64,000 nt of DNA from Orientallactaga sibirica (Eukaryota; Chordata; Mammalia; Rodentia; Dipodidae): positions 5,001,001-5,065,000 of the forward strand of contig JAEOAD010001365.1 of assembly GCA_036365145.1 (NCBI GenBank). The letters run 5' to 3'. The stretch's first letter is position 1. Each line of letters opens with the position of its first letter. The notes beneath the pieces are model-generated. The model worked only from the letters and a program-made list of their open reading frames with translations. It ran no database searches and was not told the DNA's origin. Position numbers and translations under genes: made by a program. This document shows, one piece after another, positions 1 through 10,639 of this stretch.

Positions 1-676
1 CAATGCAGAATGGGGATATGTGCCATCTGGATGAGCAGAATACAATGCAGAATGGGGATATCTGTGGATGAGCAGAACCACAATGCAGAATGGGGATAGA
101 TGAGTGGGATGAGCAGAACCCAATGCAGAATGGGGGAGTGTCCCTGCGGTGTGGATGAGCAGAACCACAATGCAGAATGGGGATAGAGTGTCCCCGGTGT
201 GTGGATGAGCAGAACCCAATGCAGAATGGGGATAGAGTGTCCCTGCGGTGTGGATGAGCAGAACCACAATGCAGAATGGGGATAGAGTGTCCCCGGTGTG
301 GATGAGCAGAACCCAATGCAGAATGGGGATAGACATTGGTGTGGATGAGCAGAACCACAATGCAGAATGGGGATAGAGTGTCCCTGCGGTGTGGATGAGC
401 AGAACCCAATGCAGAATGGGGATAGAGTGTCCCTGCAGTGCGGATGAGCAGAACCACAATGCAGAATGGGGATAGAGTGTCCCTGCGGTGTGGATGAGCA
501 GAACCACAATGCAGAATGGGGATAGAGTGTCCCTGCGGTGTGGATGAGCAGAACCACAATGCAGAATGGGGATAGAGTGTCCCTGCGGTGTGGATGAGCA
601 GAACCCAATGCAGAATGGGGATAGAGTGTCCCTGCGGTGCGGATGAGCAGAACCACAATGCAGAATGGGGATAGAG
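1..676. repeat. Tandem array, ~50-bp unit
   Basis: A unit of about 50 bp is repeated roughly 14 times. It carries the words GCAGAATGGGGATAGAGTG, TCCCTGCGGTG and TGGATGAGCAGAACC. The first units are shorter or damaged, and those from about 360 to 676 are nearly identical. Variants differ by AACCACAATG versus AACCCAATG, and by presence of the TCCCTGCGGTG block. The array runs off the left edge, so its true length is unknown. No similarity to the other arrays or to a SINE was seen. Confidence 0.95.
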
Positions 677-1095
677 TTCAGCCTTGTACAGCCAAGTGGA
701 CTTACTTGGGAGACAAAAAACAATCACAGAGATATTTAGTTCTCAATTAAAAAAGCCATGTACCCCAGATTTGTTTGCAGTGACCCTTCTGCTCCCGGGA
801 ACCAGGGATCTTGCTTTTCGCAGTGAATTTATGGTGGCTTCTGCACAGAGAGCAGTGTTGGATGGCTGACCCTTCCAACCTAGGTCCAGACCTTGGCCAT
901 GAGATGTGCCTGATGGTTTCCCAGCCATACATCTCTCATTGAATGATTTATGAGGATTATACAAGAAACAGTAAAATTATATATGACATGTCACTAATAT
1001 GATGTGCCATATATATGTTTGTGTTTGTGTATATTTATATGTATATTATACATATATATGTATTATGAAACTTATTAGTGCAAATCCTGTTCATT
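677..1095. other. Unassigned sequence, AT/TG-rich at its right end
   Basis: No gene or known repeat was recognised. Positions 960-1090 are AT-rich with imperfect TATATG and TGTTTGTG words. Open frames here are at most about 73 codons and overlap on both strands, as expected by chance. Confidence 0.5.
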
Positions 1096-1110
1096 AAAAA
1101 TTAAAACATG

Positions 1111-1347
1111 GGGGCTGGAGAGATGGCTTAATGGTTAAGGCACATGCCTGAGAAGCCTAAGGACCCTGGTTCGATTCTCCAGATCCCACGTAAGCCAGAT
1201 GCACAAGGGGGTGCATGTGTCTGGAGTTCATTTGCAGTGGCTAGAGGCCCTGGAGTGCCCATTCTCACTCTCCCTCTCTCTTTCCCTCTCTCTGTCTAAA
1301 ATAAAATAAAATAAAATAAAATAAAATAAAATCTTTAAAAAATTAGA
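1111..1347 (+). mobile_element. tRNA-headed SINE (DIP/B2-like), copy 1
   Basis: The head GGGCTGGAGAGATGGCTTA contains a pol III A box (TGGCTTAATGG), followed by a B box (GGTTCGATTCT). A CT-rich body and an (AAAAT)n tail follow. The element is flanked by a perfect 15-bp target-site duplication, AAAAATTAAAACATG, at 1096-1110 and 1348-1362. It is a non-autonomous retroposon with no coding capacity. The resemblance to the dipodoid SINE is from memory. Confidence 0.9.
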
Positions 1348-1362
1348 AAAAATTAAAACATG

Positions 1363-1602
1363 GGCTGGAGAGACGGCTTAGCAATTAAGGCGCTTGCCTG
1401 TGAAGCCTAAGAACTCATGTTCAAATCTCCAGGTCCCACATAGCCAGACACACAGTGACACAAGTATGCAATGTTGCACATGTGCCACAAAGGGGCACAT
1501 GCATCTGGAGATTGTTAGCACCAGGCTAAATGTCCTGGCACACCCATTCTCTCTCTTCCTCTCTGCCTCTTTCTCTCTCTCTCTAAAAAATAAAATAAAT
1601 AA
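1363..1602 (+). mobile_element. tRNA-headed SINE, longer subtype, copy 2
   Basis: It begins directly after the right target duplication of copy 1. It has the same head but carries an extra block in the middle (1450-1500, with GACACAAGTATGCAATG and CCACAAAGGGGCAC), which marks a second subtype. The right flank AGAAAATTAAAAC resembles the sequence before its start, so the insertion reused the same AT-rich target. Confidence 0.85.
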
Positions 1603-1610
1603 TAGAAAAT

Positions 1611-1789
1611 TAAAACAAAAACAACCCCTCAAATAAGCAAATATTAGAATCAAGAAATAGGGCATTTCTCCTTTTTGGAAAGCACAGGGGGTGTTCAGTT
1701 TCCTCATCTCATTTTCTTTAGCCAACAGAGGCTGGGCTGGAACCTGGCATACGTGTCTAAAAGTGGAACCACAGCAGTAACTATGCCTT
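1611..1789. other. Unassigned sequence
   Basis: A short single-copy stretch between a SINE and an LTR remnant. Nothing was recognised. Confidence 0.4.
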
Positions 1790-2150
1790 AAAAACTGATG
1801 TGATCCCCATGGGCTCAGAAAAGCTTGCTCACCTGCTCACTCGCTTGCTGGTGGTGCTACTTTGAGAAGCTGCAGAGCCTTTAGGAGGTGGGTCCTGACT
1901 GGAGGAAGTAAGTCACTAGAAGTGGGCTTTTGAAGAGTAGTTGTCTCCAGTTGTAGCTTCCTAGTCTGCCTTGATGTGAACAGACCGCCACATACTCCTG
2001 CTGCCATGGACTGAGCCACTCTGCCATGCATCCTCGCCATGGTGCAAGCCCTAAACCTCCAAAGCTGTAAGATAAAATCAACATCCCTCCCTAAGTAGTT
2101 TTTGTAGGTTTTGTGGCCACAACAATGCGACAGGAACTAATACAGCAGCT
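1790..2150 (+). mobile_element. MaLR-type solo LTR, partial
   Basis: Words typical of mammalian MaLR LTRs occur in order: AGGAGGTGGGTCC, a CTGCTGCCATGG-type stretch, CTAAACCTCCAAAGCTGTAAGATAAAA-like sequence near 2050, and the 3' end GGAACTAATACAG near 2147. The 5' part is missing or diverged. No internal retroviral coding sequence is attached. Confidence 0.65.
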
Positions 2151-2765
2151 GAATGAATGGCAGGTATTTTTCACTTGTGTTTCCCAAGTCCTGTTGTCAT
2201 TTCTTCTGGTATCATGCTGGGTGGTTCGGCTATTCCTATGGGGAGAAGTAACCTGTGGATCAGGCGAGCTTGCAGGTGAGTGTGTTGAGAATCCCCTTCT
2301 CCTAGGATGTAAGGGGGTCTAGATCTTTGTTCAGCCCTACACATGGAACCTGGATGAAATAGTGAGTGTGGGTAAGAGATGCATAGCTTTGTCTGTTTTT
2401 TTTTTTCCAAATGGCCTGCCTGCAGTAATGTCATTAGTTTTCCTGCCAGACTTGGAGCTTGAAGTGAGTTTCCACCCTGGTGATGGTGTTTGCTCTGTTG
2501 TTGACAGAGAAACTGAGATTTGTTAACTGAAATCAAGGGGAGGCTATGTTTGTGCTTAGCGCTTGCACTCGGTTCCAACAGACCAAAACAAAATGGAGTC
2601 ACTTTTGCTAAAGACCCAGTCCAACAAGCTCAAAGTAAGGAAAAATGAGAACTAACAGCCCAGTGCAGAATAGGCAGTTTGAGACAGCAGGATAGGGACG
2701 TCCAGTTGACTCTAGCCTTTATAAGGTAAGTGACTCTGTTTTGATTGAGCCCATCTGCTTCTGTA
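2151..2765. other. Unassigned sequence
   Basis: About 600 bp with no recognised gene or repeat. A 143-codon minus-strand frame (2171-2602) has no family resemblance and no supporting signals. Confidence 0.45.
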
Positions 2766-2825
2766 CAGAGGACTGAACCTTGAGCTAGACAAGTGCTCTA
2801 CCACTGAGCCACACTGCCAATCCCT
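2766..2825 (-). mobile_element. ID-like SINE fragment, seed of the 52-bp array
   Basis: Read on the minus strand, this segment has an ID-type head (TGGCTCAGTGGTAGAGCACTTG, A box) and then AAGGTTCAGTCCTC, a B-box-like word. It is the only unit at the left of the array that keeps the 3' half of the SINE. The units to its right repeat only the head. Confidence 0.65.
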
Positions 2826-4996
2826 CACTGTGGATTCTAGACAAGTGCTCTACCACTGAGCCACGCCCCCAGCCACTCACTGTGGATTCTAGACAAGTGC
2901 TCTACCACTGAGCCACGCCCCCAGCCACTCACTGTGGATTCTAGACAAGTGCTCTACCACTGAGCCACGCCCCCAGCCCCTCACTGTGGATTCTAGAAAA
3001 GTGCTCTACCACTGAGCCACGCCCCCAGCCCCTCACTGTGGATTCTAGACAAGGGCTCTACCACTGAGCCACGCCCCCAGCCCCTCACTGTGGATTCTAG
3101 ACAAGTGCTCTACCACTGAGCCGCACTGCCAACCCCTCACTGTGGATTCTAGACAAGTGCTCTACCACTGAGCCACGCCCTCAGCCCCTCACTGTGGATT
3201 CTAGACAAGTGCTCTACCACTGAGCCACGCCCCCAGCCCCTCACTGTGGATTCTAGACAAGTGCTCTACCACTGAGCCACGCCCCCAGCCCCTCACTGTG
3301 GATTCTAGACAAGTGCTCTACCACTGAGCCACGCCCCAGCCCCTCACTGTGGATTCTAGAAAAGTGCTCTACCACTGAGCCACGCCCCAGCCCCTCACTG
3401 TGGATTCTAGACAAGGGCTCTACCACTGAGCCACGCCCCCAGCCCCTCACTGTGGATTCTAGACAAGTGCTCTACCACTGAGCCGCACTGCCAACCCCTC
3501 ACTGTGGATTGTAGACAAGTGCTCTACCACTGAGCCACGCCCCAGCCCTCATTGTGAATTCTAGACAAGTGCTCTACCACTGAGCCACGCCCCCAGCCCC
3601 TCACTGTGGATTCTAGACAAGTGCTCTACCACTGAGCCACGTCCCTAGCCCCTCACTGTGGATTCTAGACAAGTGCTCTATCCCTAAGCCATGCCCCCAG
3701 ACCCTCACTGTGGATCGTAGACAAGTGCTCTACTGCTGAGCCATGCCCCCAGCCCCTCACTGTGGATTCTAGACAAGTGCTCTACCGCTGAGCCACGCCC
3801 CCAGCCCCTCACTGTGGATTCTAGACAAGTGTTCTACCACTGAGCCACACCCCCAGCACCAGACTGTGGATTCTAGAAAGTGCTGTACCACTGAGCCATG
3901 CCCCAACCCCTCACTGCAGATTCTAGACAAGTGCTCTACCACTGAGCCACGCTCCCAGCCCCTCATTGTGGATTCTAGACAAGTGTTCTACTGCTGAACC
4001 ACACCCCCAGCCCCTCACTGTGGATTCTAGACAAGAGCTCTACCACTGAGCCACACCCCAGCCCCTCACTGTGGATTCTAGACAAGTGTTCTACCACTGA
4101 GCCACACCCCCAGCCCCTCACTGTGGATTCTAGACAAGTGTTCTACCACTGAACCACACCCCCAGCCCCTCACTGTGGATTCTAGACAAGTGTTCTACCA
4201 CTGAGCCATGCCCCCAGCCCCTCACTGTGGATTCTAGACAAGTGTTCTACCACTGAACCACACCCCCAGCCCTTCACTGTGGATTCTAGACAAGTGCTCT
4301 ACCGCTGAGCCACGCCCCCAGCCCCTCACTGTGGATTCTAGACAAGTGCTCTACCGCTGAGCCACGCTCCCAGCCCCTCACTGTGGATTCTAGACAAGTG
4401 CTGTACCACTGAGCCATGCCCCAACCCCTCACTGCAGATTCTAGACAAGTGCTCTACCACTGAGCCACGCCCCCAGCCCCTCATTGTGGATTCTAGACAA
4501 GTGTTCTACTGCTGAACCACACCCCCAGCCCCTCACTGTGGATTCTAGACAAGAGCTCTACCACTGAGCCACACCCCAGCCCCTCACTGTGGATTCTAGA
4601 CAAGTGCTCTACCACTGAGCCACTCCCCCAGCCCCTCACTGTGGATTCTAGACAAGTGTTCCACCACTGAGCCACACCCCCAGCCCCTCACTGTGGATTC
4701 TAGACAAGAGCTCTACCACTGAGCCACGCCCCAGCCCCTCACTGTGGATTCTAGACAAGTGCTCTACTGCTGAGCCACACCCCCAGCCCCTCACTGTGGA
4801 TTCTAGACAAGGGCTCTACCACTGAGCCATGCCCCCAGCCCCTCACTGTGGATTCTAGACAAGTGCTCTACCACTGAGCCACACCCCCAGCCCCTCACTG
4901 TGGATTCTAGACAAGTGCTCTACCACTGAGCCACACCCCCAGCCCCTCACTGTGGATTCTAGACAAGTGCTCTACCACTGAGCCACGCCCCAGCCT
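2826..4996. repeat. 52-bp minisatellite made of SINE heads
   Basis: About 42 tandem units of 51-53 bp. On the plus strand each reads CTAGACAAGTGCTCTACC, ACTGAGCCACGCCCCCAG, then CCCCTCACTGTGGATT. On the minus strand every unit carries TGGCTCAGTGG, which matches the pol III A-box consensus, but no B box. Variants differ by CACGCCCC versus CACACCCC, and GTGCTC versus GTGTTC. Larger blocks are shared, for example around 3890-4080 and 4400-4600, which suggests segmental duplication inside the array. Confidence 0.95.
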
Positions 4997-5146
4997 TTTT
5001 TTTCACTTCATATTTTTGAGATAAAGTCTCACTATATTGCCTGAGCTGTCTTCGAACTTGATCTGTAACCTCAGGAATTGAGATGAGATCCTCCTGCCTC
5101 AGCCTCTGGAGTGCTGGGATGACACGCTACCACATCCAGTTCCTGG
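4997..5146 (-). mobile_element. B1-like SINE, diverged
   Basis: Antisense B1 features: a poly-T start, GAGATAAAGTCTCACTATATTG, GATCCTCCTGCCTCAGCC and GAGTGCTGGGATGAC. The B1 (7SL-derived) element therefore lies on the minus strand and is old. Confidence 0.75.
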
Positions 5147-5289
5147 TCTTCATTTCTTATTTCTGCCTTCTTCTGTCCTTTTCTGTCTGTGAACGTTGCC
5201 TACATTCCAGAGCATAGTTCCACACAGCTCCACCTCATTGGAACTCATTCTTTGCTAGTATTGACTGAATTTGCCTCCATCAAAGAGAT

Positions 5290-5606
5290 AGGTTTTTCTT
5301 TGCGTGTTCAGGTGTGTGTGTGTCTGGGGGGGGATGTATATGAAGGTAGAATCTAGGTGCCTTCCTACATCACTGTCCACTTTCATTCTTTGGAAATGGG
5401 TCTCTCACTGAACCTGGAGCTCCCCAATTCTGTTGGACTGGCTAGCCAGTGAGCCTCAGAGATTGCATGTCTCCACCTCCCCCAGTGCTGGGGTTAGGAG
5501 CATGCACCATGATACCTGGCATTTTCTGTGTGTTCTAGGGGTTCACACTCAGATCCTCACATTTGCATGACAAACTCTTTACTCACTGAGCCGTCTCTCT
5601 AGCCCC
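5290..5606 (-). mobile_element. B4-like SINE
   Basis: Antisense B4-type order: TG-rich start, GGGTCTCTCACTGAACC, GGCTAGCCAGTGAGCC, CCCAGTGCTGGGGTTAG, then CACTGAGCCGTCTCTCTAGC at the right. This is the usual B1/ID composite arrangement. Confidence 0.75.
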
Positions 5607-6192
5607 CCAAAGTGGGCATGTATCTCGTGGTTGGTGGGGTTGGAGCCCTGCTTGGCTGCGCTGCCGGGGTGAATAGCTTCTCCTTTCTGACCTTTGGCCT
5701 TCCGTGAGAAATGTGCATGGCTCCCTTCACTGGGCTGGGGTGGTCTTGCTTGATGGGGAGGCCATAGAGAGGGCAACAGTCAGACGTGCCTGCAGGGAGC
5801 TCCCAGTCAGCTCTAAAAGTTGCTTTTACACAGCGGCTATATTTCACTCCTTCATTTGAAAGACCAACATTTCAATGCTGCCTGCTTTGCCATTGCCTTG
5901 GATCACTCCTGACCTCGTGATGGCATTACTTCCTCCATGCTGGCTCTTCTGCATGCTGATGCTAAATGCCTAGGGACCCAAGGAGGAAAATCAATGGAGA
6001 GCCACTGCCTCGTACCTTCCTTCCCATCCTACCTGCCCGTCCCAAGCGCAGAGCTGGCTTTAGAATCAGGATGTTCTCACTCCCTGCCCAGCCTCCCTTG
6101 CTTTCTGTGTGCCCATGGGCTTTGGCTGCCACAGACTGCATGCACAATCATCTCTGGCAACTTGCTCATTGTTACCATGAGCGCTTGATGGG
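5607..6192. other. Unassigned sequence
   Basis: Overlapping open frames of 60-130 codons occur on both strands, with no recognisable domain and no repeat identity. Treated as non-coding. Confidence 0.4.
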
Positions 6193-6257
6193 GGAGCCGG
6201 GCCCTGTGCATGGTAAGCAAGCAAGCACTCTGCCACTACACCACATCCCAGCACCTG
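6193..6257 (-). mobile_element. ID-like SINE fragment
   Basis: On the minus strand: GCTGGGATGTGGTGTAGTGG, CAGAGTGCTTGC, then GCACAGGGCCC. This matches the ID head (A-box region and anticodon-arm region) with substitutions. Confidence 0.6.
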
Positions 6258-6548
6258 CCTGCTCATTTTGTCACAGAGACTTTCCCTCACTGTATGCCTA
6301 TGGACTCCCAAGTGTTGCAGTGCCAGCTTCTCTGAGAAGCTATCCTGGCTTGCCTCCCTGACCTCCCCACGCTTCATTTTCTTTCTGCCCTGGTCTTTCA
6401 CATGGTCCTATGGTGACCTGTGAGGCCCTTCCAGGTGGGGCCAGGAACTCCTCAAACCCAATTCAGTGCCCGAGAGAGGAGACATTGGTTATGATCATGA
6501 CCACAATAATAGTCACTAAGGTATAGAAGCTAAGAATATAATAGAATC
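6258..6548. other. Unassigned sequence
   Basis: Single-copy sequence with no recognised element. Confidence 0.4.
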
Positions 6549-6558
6549 AAGAATCTGG

Positions 6559-6763
6559 GGCTGGAGAGGTGGCTTAGTGGTTAAGCACTTGCCTGTGAAG
6601 CCTAAGGACCCTGGTTGGAGGCTTAATTCCCCAGGACCCATGTAAGCCAGATGCTCAAGAGGCACATGTATATAGAGTTCGTTTGCAGTGGCTGGAGGCC
6701 CTGGCATGCCCATTCTCTCTCTCTCATTCTCTCTGCCTCAAATAAATAACAAAAAATTTTTTA
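6559..6763 (+). mobile_element. tRNA-headed SINE
   Basis: Head, CT-rich body and AATAAATAA tail are present. The 10-bp target duplication AAGAATCTGG occurs at 6549-6558 and 6764-6773. The B-box region is disturbed by a small insertion (TTGGAGGCTTAATTCC in place of TTCGATTCC). Confidence 0.85.
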
Positions 6764-6773
6764 AAGAATCTGG

Positions 6774-6900
6774 AATAGTGGTCTGTGTCCATAATCCCAG
6801 CACTTGGGAGGTAGATGCAGGAGGATCAGAAGTGCAAGGCTAGTTTTAGTTACATTCAGCCTGGGCCACATGAGAACCTATCTCATCTTGAAAAATTCCA
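6774..6900 (+). mobile_element. B1-like SINE, diverged
   Basis: The words ATAATCCCAGCACTTGGGAGG, AGGAGGATCAGAAG and CAGCCTGGGCCACATGAGA appear in B1 order. The first bases are lost. Confidence 0.7.
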
Positions 6901-6905
6901 TCCCG

Positions 6906-7112
6906 AGGGCTGGAGAGATGGCTCAATGATTAAGGCATTTGCTTGCAAAGCCTGACAGCTTGGGTTCGATTCCCTAGTACCCATGTAAAGCCGGATGCAC
7001 AAAGTGGTGCATGCGTCTGGAGTTCATTTGCAGTGGCAAGAGGCCCTGGAACACCCATGCTCTCTCTCTCCCTCTCATCCTTGCAAAGAAATAAATAGAA
7101 ATATAAAAATCT
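6906..7112 (+). mobile_element. tRNA-headed SINE
   Basis: A box TGGCTCAATGA and B box GGTTCGATTCC are clear. The CT-rich body and AAATAAATAGAAATA tail follow. Confidence 0.85.
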
Positions 7113-7140
7113 CTCGTTTGTGTCATGTAAAAAAAATCTG

Positions 7141-7324
7141 AGGACTGGAGGGATGGCTCAGCAGTTGAGGTGCTTTCCTGTGAAGCCTAAGGACCCAGGT
7201 TCAATTCCCCAGAACCCACATAAGCCAGATGCACATGTGTCTGGAGTTTGTTTGTAGTGGCTAAAGGCCCTGGCATGCCCATTCTCTTTCTCTCATACAT
7301 AAATAAATAAAAATTAAAAAAAAA
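7141..7324 (+). mobile_element. tRNA-headed SINE
   Basis: Starts AGGACTGGAGGGATGGCTCA and keeps GGTTCAATTCCCCAG. A short internal deletion removes the GCACAAGGTGG block. The tail is (AAATA)n. It is the third such SINE within 770 bp. Confidence 0.85.
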
Positions 7325-8931
7325 TCCATCCTGTGTCTGGTCCCTTTAGAGCTCAGCTATGGTAGTCTCAGAGGATGTGGTCATAGCCTGATGGCTGTAG
7401 TGGGGGGCGGGGAACAAATAAGGACTGAGCCACTTACACCCTTGTGTTTGCTACCTGGTCCACGGGAAGAATCTGTGCTCGGCACTTTGTATAAATAGCC
7501 ATTTGTATCCCTATTGCATAGGTGGGACACACAGGACCTGACACACGGTATAGGTGAGGAGGGGGAAAGAGTAGAGGGTGGGGGAGGAGAAGGTGAAGGC
7601 AGTGACTGTGTCACCTATCTGCAAGTGACAGTTTTCATCACACCAATGACAGCCCCACTAGTCCCCAGCCCTGTCTAGCTGTGGAACTCTGATGGCCCTC
7701 GGAGACGCTAAGGTGGGGGACGTCACTGCCCACCTTCCCTGTCCTCTTAGACATCTGCGTTTTTGTAGACACTCCAAATTTCTCCTTCTAAAAAAATTTC
7801 CAATTTAATAACTGTACTTAGGTGGTTTTTTTAGACCCCATAGTGTTTGCAACAACTGTTATGGCTCCATTATGATAATACAAGAAAGTTATATTATGAA
7901 ATAAATGCATTTTAAGGTTTTTTTCCCTGGCAACACAATGTAAGAATCATTCTGCATGTTGGTACTAAAGAATCAAAAACAGTTTAGTGAGTGGCTGGGA
8001 ACACTGTTTCTTGTCACGCAGCTAATGGATCTACTGTAGTATTTGTGTTTCTTCCAGCCCTGCTGCTGTACATCAGTGAAAAATTATGTTTTTTTCTCAG
8101 TGCTACAACACCCGTCATCTTTATAGGCAACTCATTCCCTTTCATTCGTGCAGTGTAAAGTGCCTGCCGTTTCTCGGCCCCTTTCCCTCCCCGTCATTTA
8201 CCTGGTTCTGGGCAATCAGGGGTCAGTGCTGAGTCTTATTAATGTTCTGTGTAATCGAGATGAGCGTGCCGGTGTTACTCATGTGGGAGCCGGGCGAGCA
8301 GTGGCAGTGAGTGTGCAAAGGGCAGACAGGAAGCCCAGCATTATTTTTTTTTTTAACCCTCTTTGTTTATGAGACTCTCTGCCGCCCATCACAGTCTCTC
8401 TTTGTATTTAAAGCAAGCCTGACCGCCTGACTTTTGAAAACAGCCTGCCAGCAACCAGCCCCTAGTGGAGGATATACTTGCATAAGATGGGGAGTGGCGG
8501 GTGCTGGTCTCATTTCCTAGGGGTTCATGAAGGCCTGACCTTGCCTTTCTGAAAATTTTACTCATCGAGTTAATTAGGTCTGTGTGGCTGTAAGGTGAGC
8601 TGGTGAGGTCCAAGAGAGCATTATCATGAAAGCATTAATTCTGCAAGGTTGCACCATTGTAGGGTTACCAGTAGGTGTGGCTGGTTATCTGGCATCTATT
8701 ACCTTTAGTGATTCTTGGGAACTCTCCTGATTGTGCCTCTATCTGCAGCTTAGTTCTAGCCCAGTGTTGTAGGTATCGACCAGAAACCTGACATCCCTGG
8801 AATGTTCCAGAGTCAGTCACTGCTGCTCTCCCTAGCCTGTTTGTCTAGGTGGGAATCACACAGTATTCCTATCCTCCATTGTTTACACAGAAGTGACTCC
8901 ACGCCTTCAACAACAGAAAGGACAAGAGCTG
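7325..8931. other. Repeat-free interval with possible conserved segments
   Basis: No SINE, LTR or gene was recognised across 1.6 kb. Two AT-rich stretches, 7780-7990 and 8560-8660, have the look of conserved non-coding DNA (TAAT-core words, few CpG, no repeat similarity). Open frames are short. Confidence 0.4.
8560..8660. promoter_or_regulatory. Candidate conserved non-coding element
   Basis: Contains CGAGTTAATTAGG, a paired TAAT homeodomain-type core, and GAAAGCATTAATTCTGC. Its character differs from the surrounding GC-richer sequence. No conservation can be shown here. Confidence 0.25.
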
Positions 8932-9047
8932 GGTGTGGCGGTGCATGTGGATAACCCAGCACTCAGGAGGCTGAGGCAGGAGGATTGTAAGTTTGAGGCC
9001 AGTCTGGTCTACAACCAGGCTGTTGTTTCAAAAAAATAACAAGAAAA
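8932..9047 (+). mobile_element. B1-like SINE
   Basis: GCTGGGTGTGGCGGTGCATG, CAGCACTCAGGAGGCTGAGG, GTTTGAGGCCAGTCTGG and an A-rich tail are in standard B1 order. Confidence 0.85.
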
Positions 9048-9739
9048 ACAGTAAAACCTTTGGATTTTCAAACGTTGCTCAATTCAAGTGAAAAATCATT
9101 GGCACAAGTCAAGCCGGGCTGGGCCATGGAGATGCCACATTCCACTCCAGGCCTCTCCAGCTCCTTGGGAACTGAACTTTTATTGAATGGGGAAGTCCTG
9201 TCCATCCAGAGTCCATGATTGGTCAGCTTAAATGAAAGTGAAGGTGCTGGTTGGTCTATGATACACCCAGTTCTGTGTAGGTCCAGCCAGCCTGCTGGTA
9301 GGAAAATTCACCCAGGCCAGGAAGAAGGAGGAGGAAGTGGAGTCCCCTCGTTCGCCATCTTGGCTTACCTCTTTCCCTGTCTGTCTACCAAGCCAAGCAA
9401 ACTGTCTAGCTCCTGTCTGTTCCAGTGCCTTCTGGGAAGGGAATGGGGTTGACATGGGTTGGATGTCATGCCTTCCTTAAATGGATTCTCGTGGATCTTG
9501 GGTCTAAACAGGGTGAAATGTCCCAGTTATCCAGGAGCGTGCCCCCCTGCACTCCTACGGTTTCCCAAGCACCACTTCCTGCACCTCCTGTTTCATGCAA
9601 ACATTTGACCAAAGCTGCCCGCACCCAGGCTTTTCTTGGGAGTTTTTTGGGGAGGGGGAACAGAACTGTGGATGAACTTTCAGCAAGAGATAGATATACA
9701 GAAGCCAATTTTATTGTCTCGTTGACAAAATGCCTGGGG
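9048..9739. other. Unassigned sequence
   Basis: No recognised gene or repeat. Overlapping frames of 77-106 codons on opposite strands show no domain. Confidence 0.4.
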
Positions 9740-9990
9740 AAATAAATGAGGAAGTGTTTATTTTGGTTCATGGTTTGGGCAGAACATCAGGGAGCTGCTG
9801 CATGTCTCATGGGCAGCCAGGAGGCAGAAGCGGCTGAACACACGATGTGCTTTTCAGGGTACCTACCGGTGAGCTGCTTCCTCCAACTGGACCCCTACCT
9901 CTTCCCTCCGTCACTTCCCCACAATGCCACCAGATTACAAATCCATCAAGGGACTGCCCATTGGTAAAGTTAAGAGTCCTCAACCTCTGA
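9740..9990 (-). mobile_element. MaLR-type LTR fragment
   Basis: Antisense LTR words: TTATTTTGGTTCATGGTTTG, GGCAGCCAGGAGGCAGAAG, GCTTCCTCCAACTGGACCCC, CACAATGCCACCAG. The order matches a MaLR LTR read in reverse. Confidence 0.6.
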
Positions 9991-10435
9991 CTGCTTCTCA
10001 AGCCATCAGCTGACTGCCAAGCCCATCGGCCTGCCGGGGACATTGCAGACTCAATCCATAGCTTCCGAAGAGGAGGAGTTAGGAGAATCTCACTCAGTAG
10101 ACGACCTTCTGACGCCATGCTGCTGGGGAGGGGGCTTTATTTGACTATGACCTTGACTGTCCTTTCAGGCTGTAATCTGAGAACCTTAAGAGCAGAAAGT
10201 GGGACTTATTTTCCTGTTTCTCCTTGTTTTATGAGTCCCCCACCCCCCAGCTCTGCATTGGTGGGTAGCAGACACCTGCTTGTTGTGTACGGCGTCCTTC
10301 CCAGAACACACATGCTGAGCCTGCTAAGATAGAGAGAGAGGACAAAAGAGGCCATTCCTTCCTGAACCAGGTGCCCGGCAAGCCAGCCTCACTTTCAAGG
10401 GGAAGGGGATGTTCTTGGGAAGGAGGGTGGGACAC
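9991..10435. other. Unassigned sequence
   Basis: No recognised element. Contains a short (AG)n run at 10330-10342. Confidence 0.4.
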
Positions 10436-10451
10436 AGACCTTGGAATTCAG

Positions 10452-10623
10452 AGCTGGGGAGATGGCTCAGTGGTTGGTCCTGGTTTGATTCCTTAGGACC
10501 CATGTAAAGAGAGATACACAAAATGGCACATGCATCAGGGGTTTCTTTGCAAGAGCTCTTGGCATGCCCATCCTCTCCCCCACTTCTCTATCTCTCAAAT
10601 AAAAAAGAATATTAAAAAAAAAT
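10452..10623 (+). mobile_element. tRNA-headed SINE, internally deleted
   Basis: A 16-bp target duplication, AGACCTTGGAATTCAG / AGACCTTGGATTTCAG, flanks the element at 10436-10451 and 10624-10639. The stretch between A and B boxes is deleted. The tail is AAATAAAAAAG. Confidence 0.85.
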
Positions 10624-10639
10624 AGACCTTGGATTTCAG

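Noticed and set aside
1111..1190. tRNA gene suggested by the A and B boxes
   Set aside because: The boxes belong to the head of a dispersed SINE. The same head recurs throughout the window with target-site duplications and A-rich tails.
2826..4996. CRISPR-like array
   Set aside because: Units are contiguous without unique spacers, the host is a rodent, and the unit is derived from a SINE.
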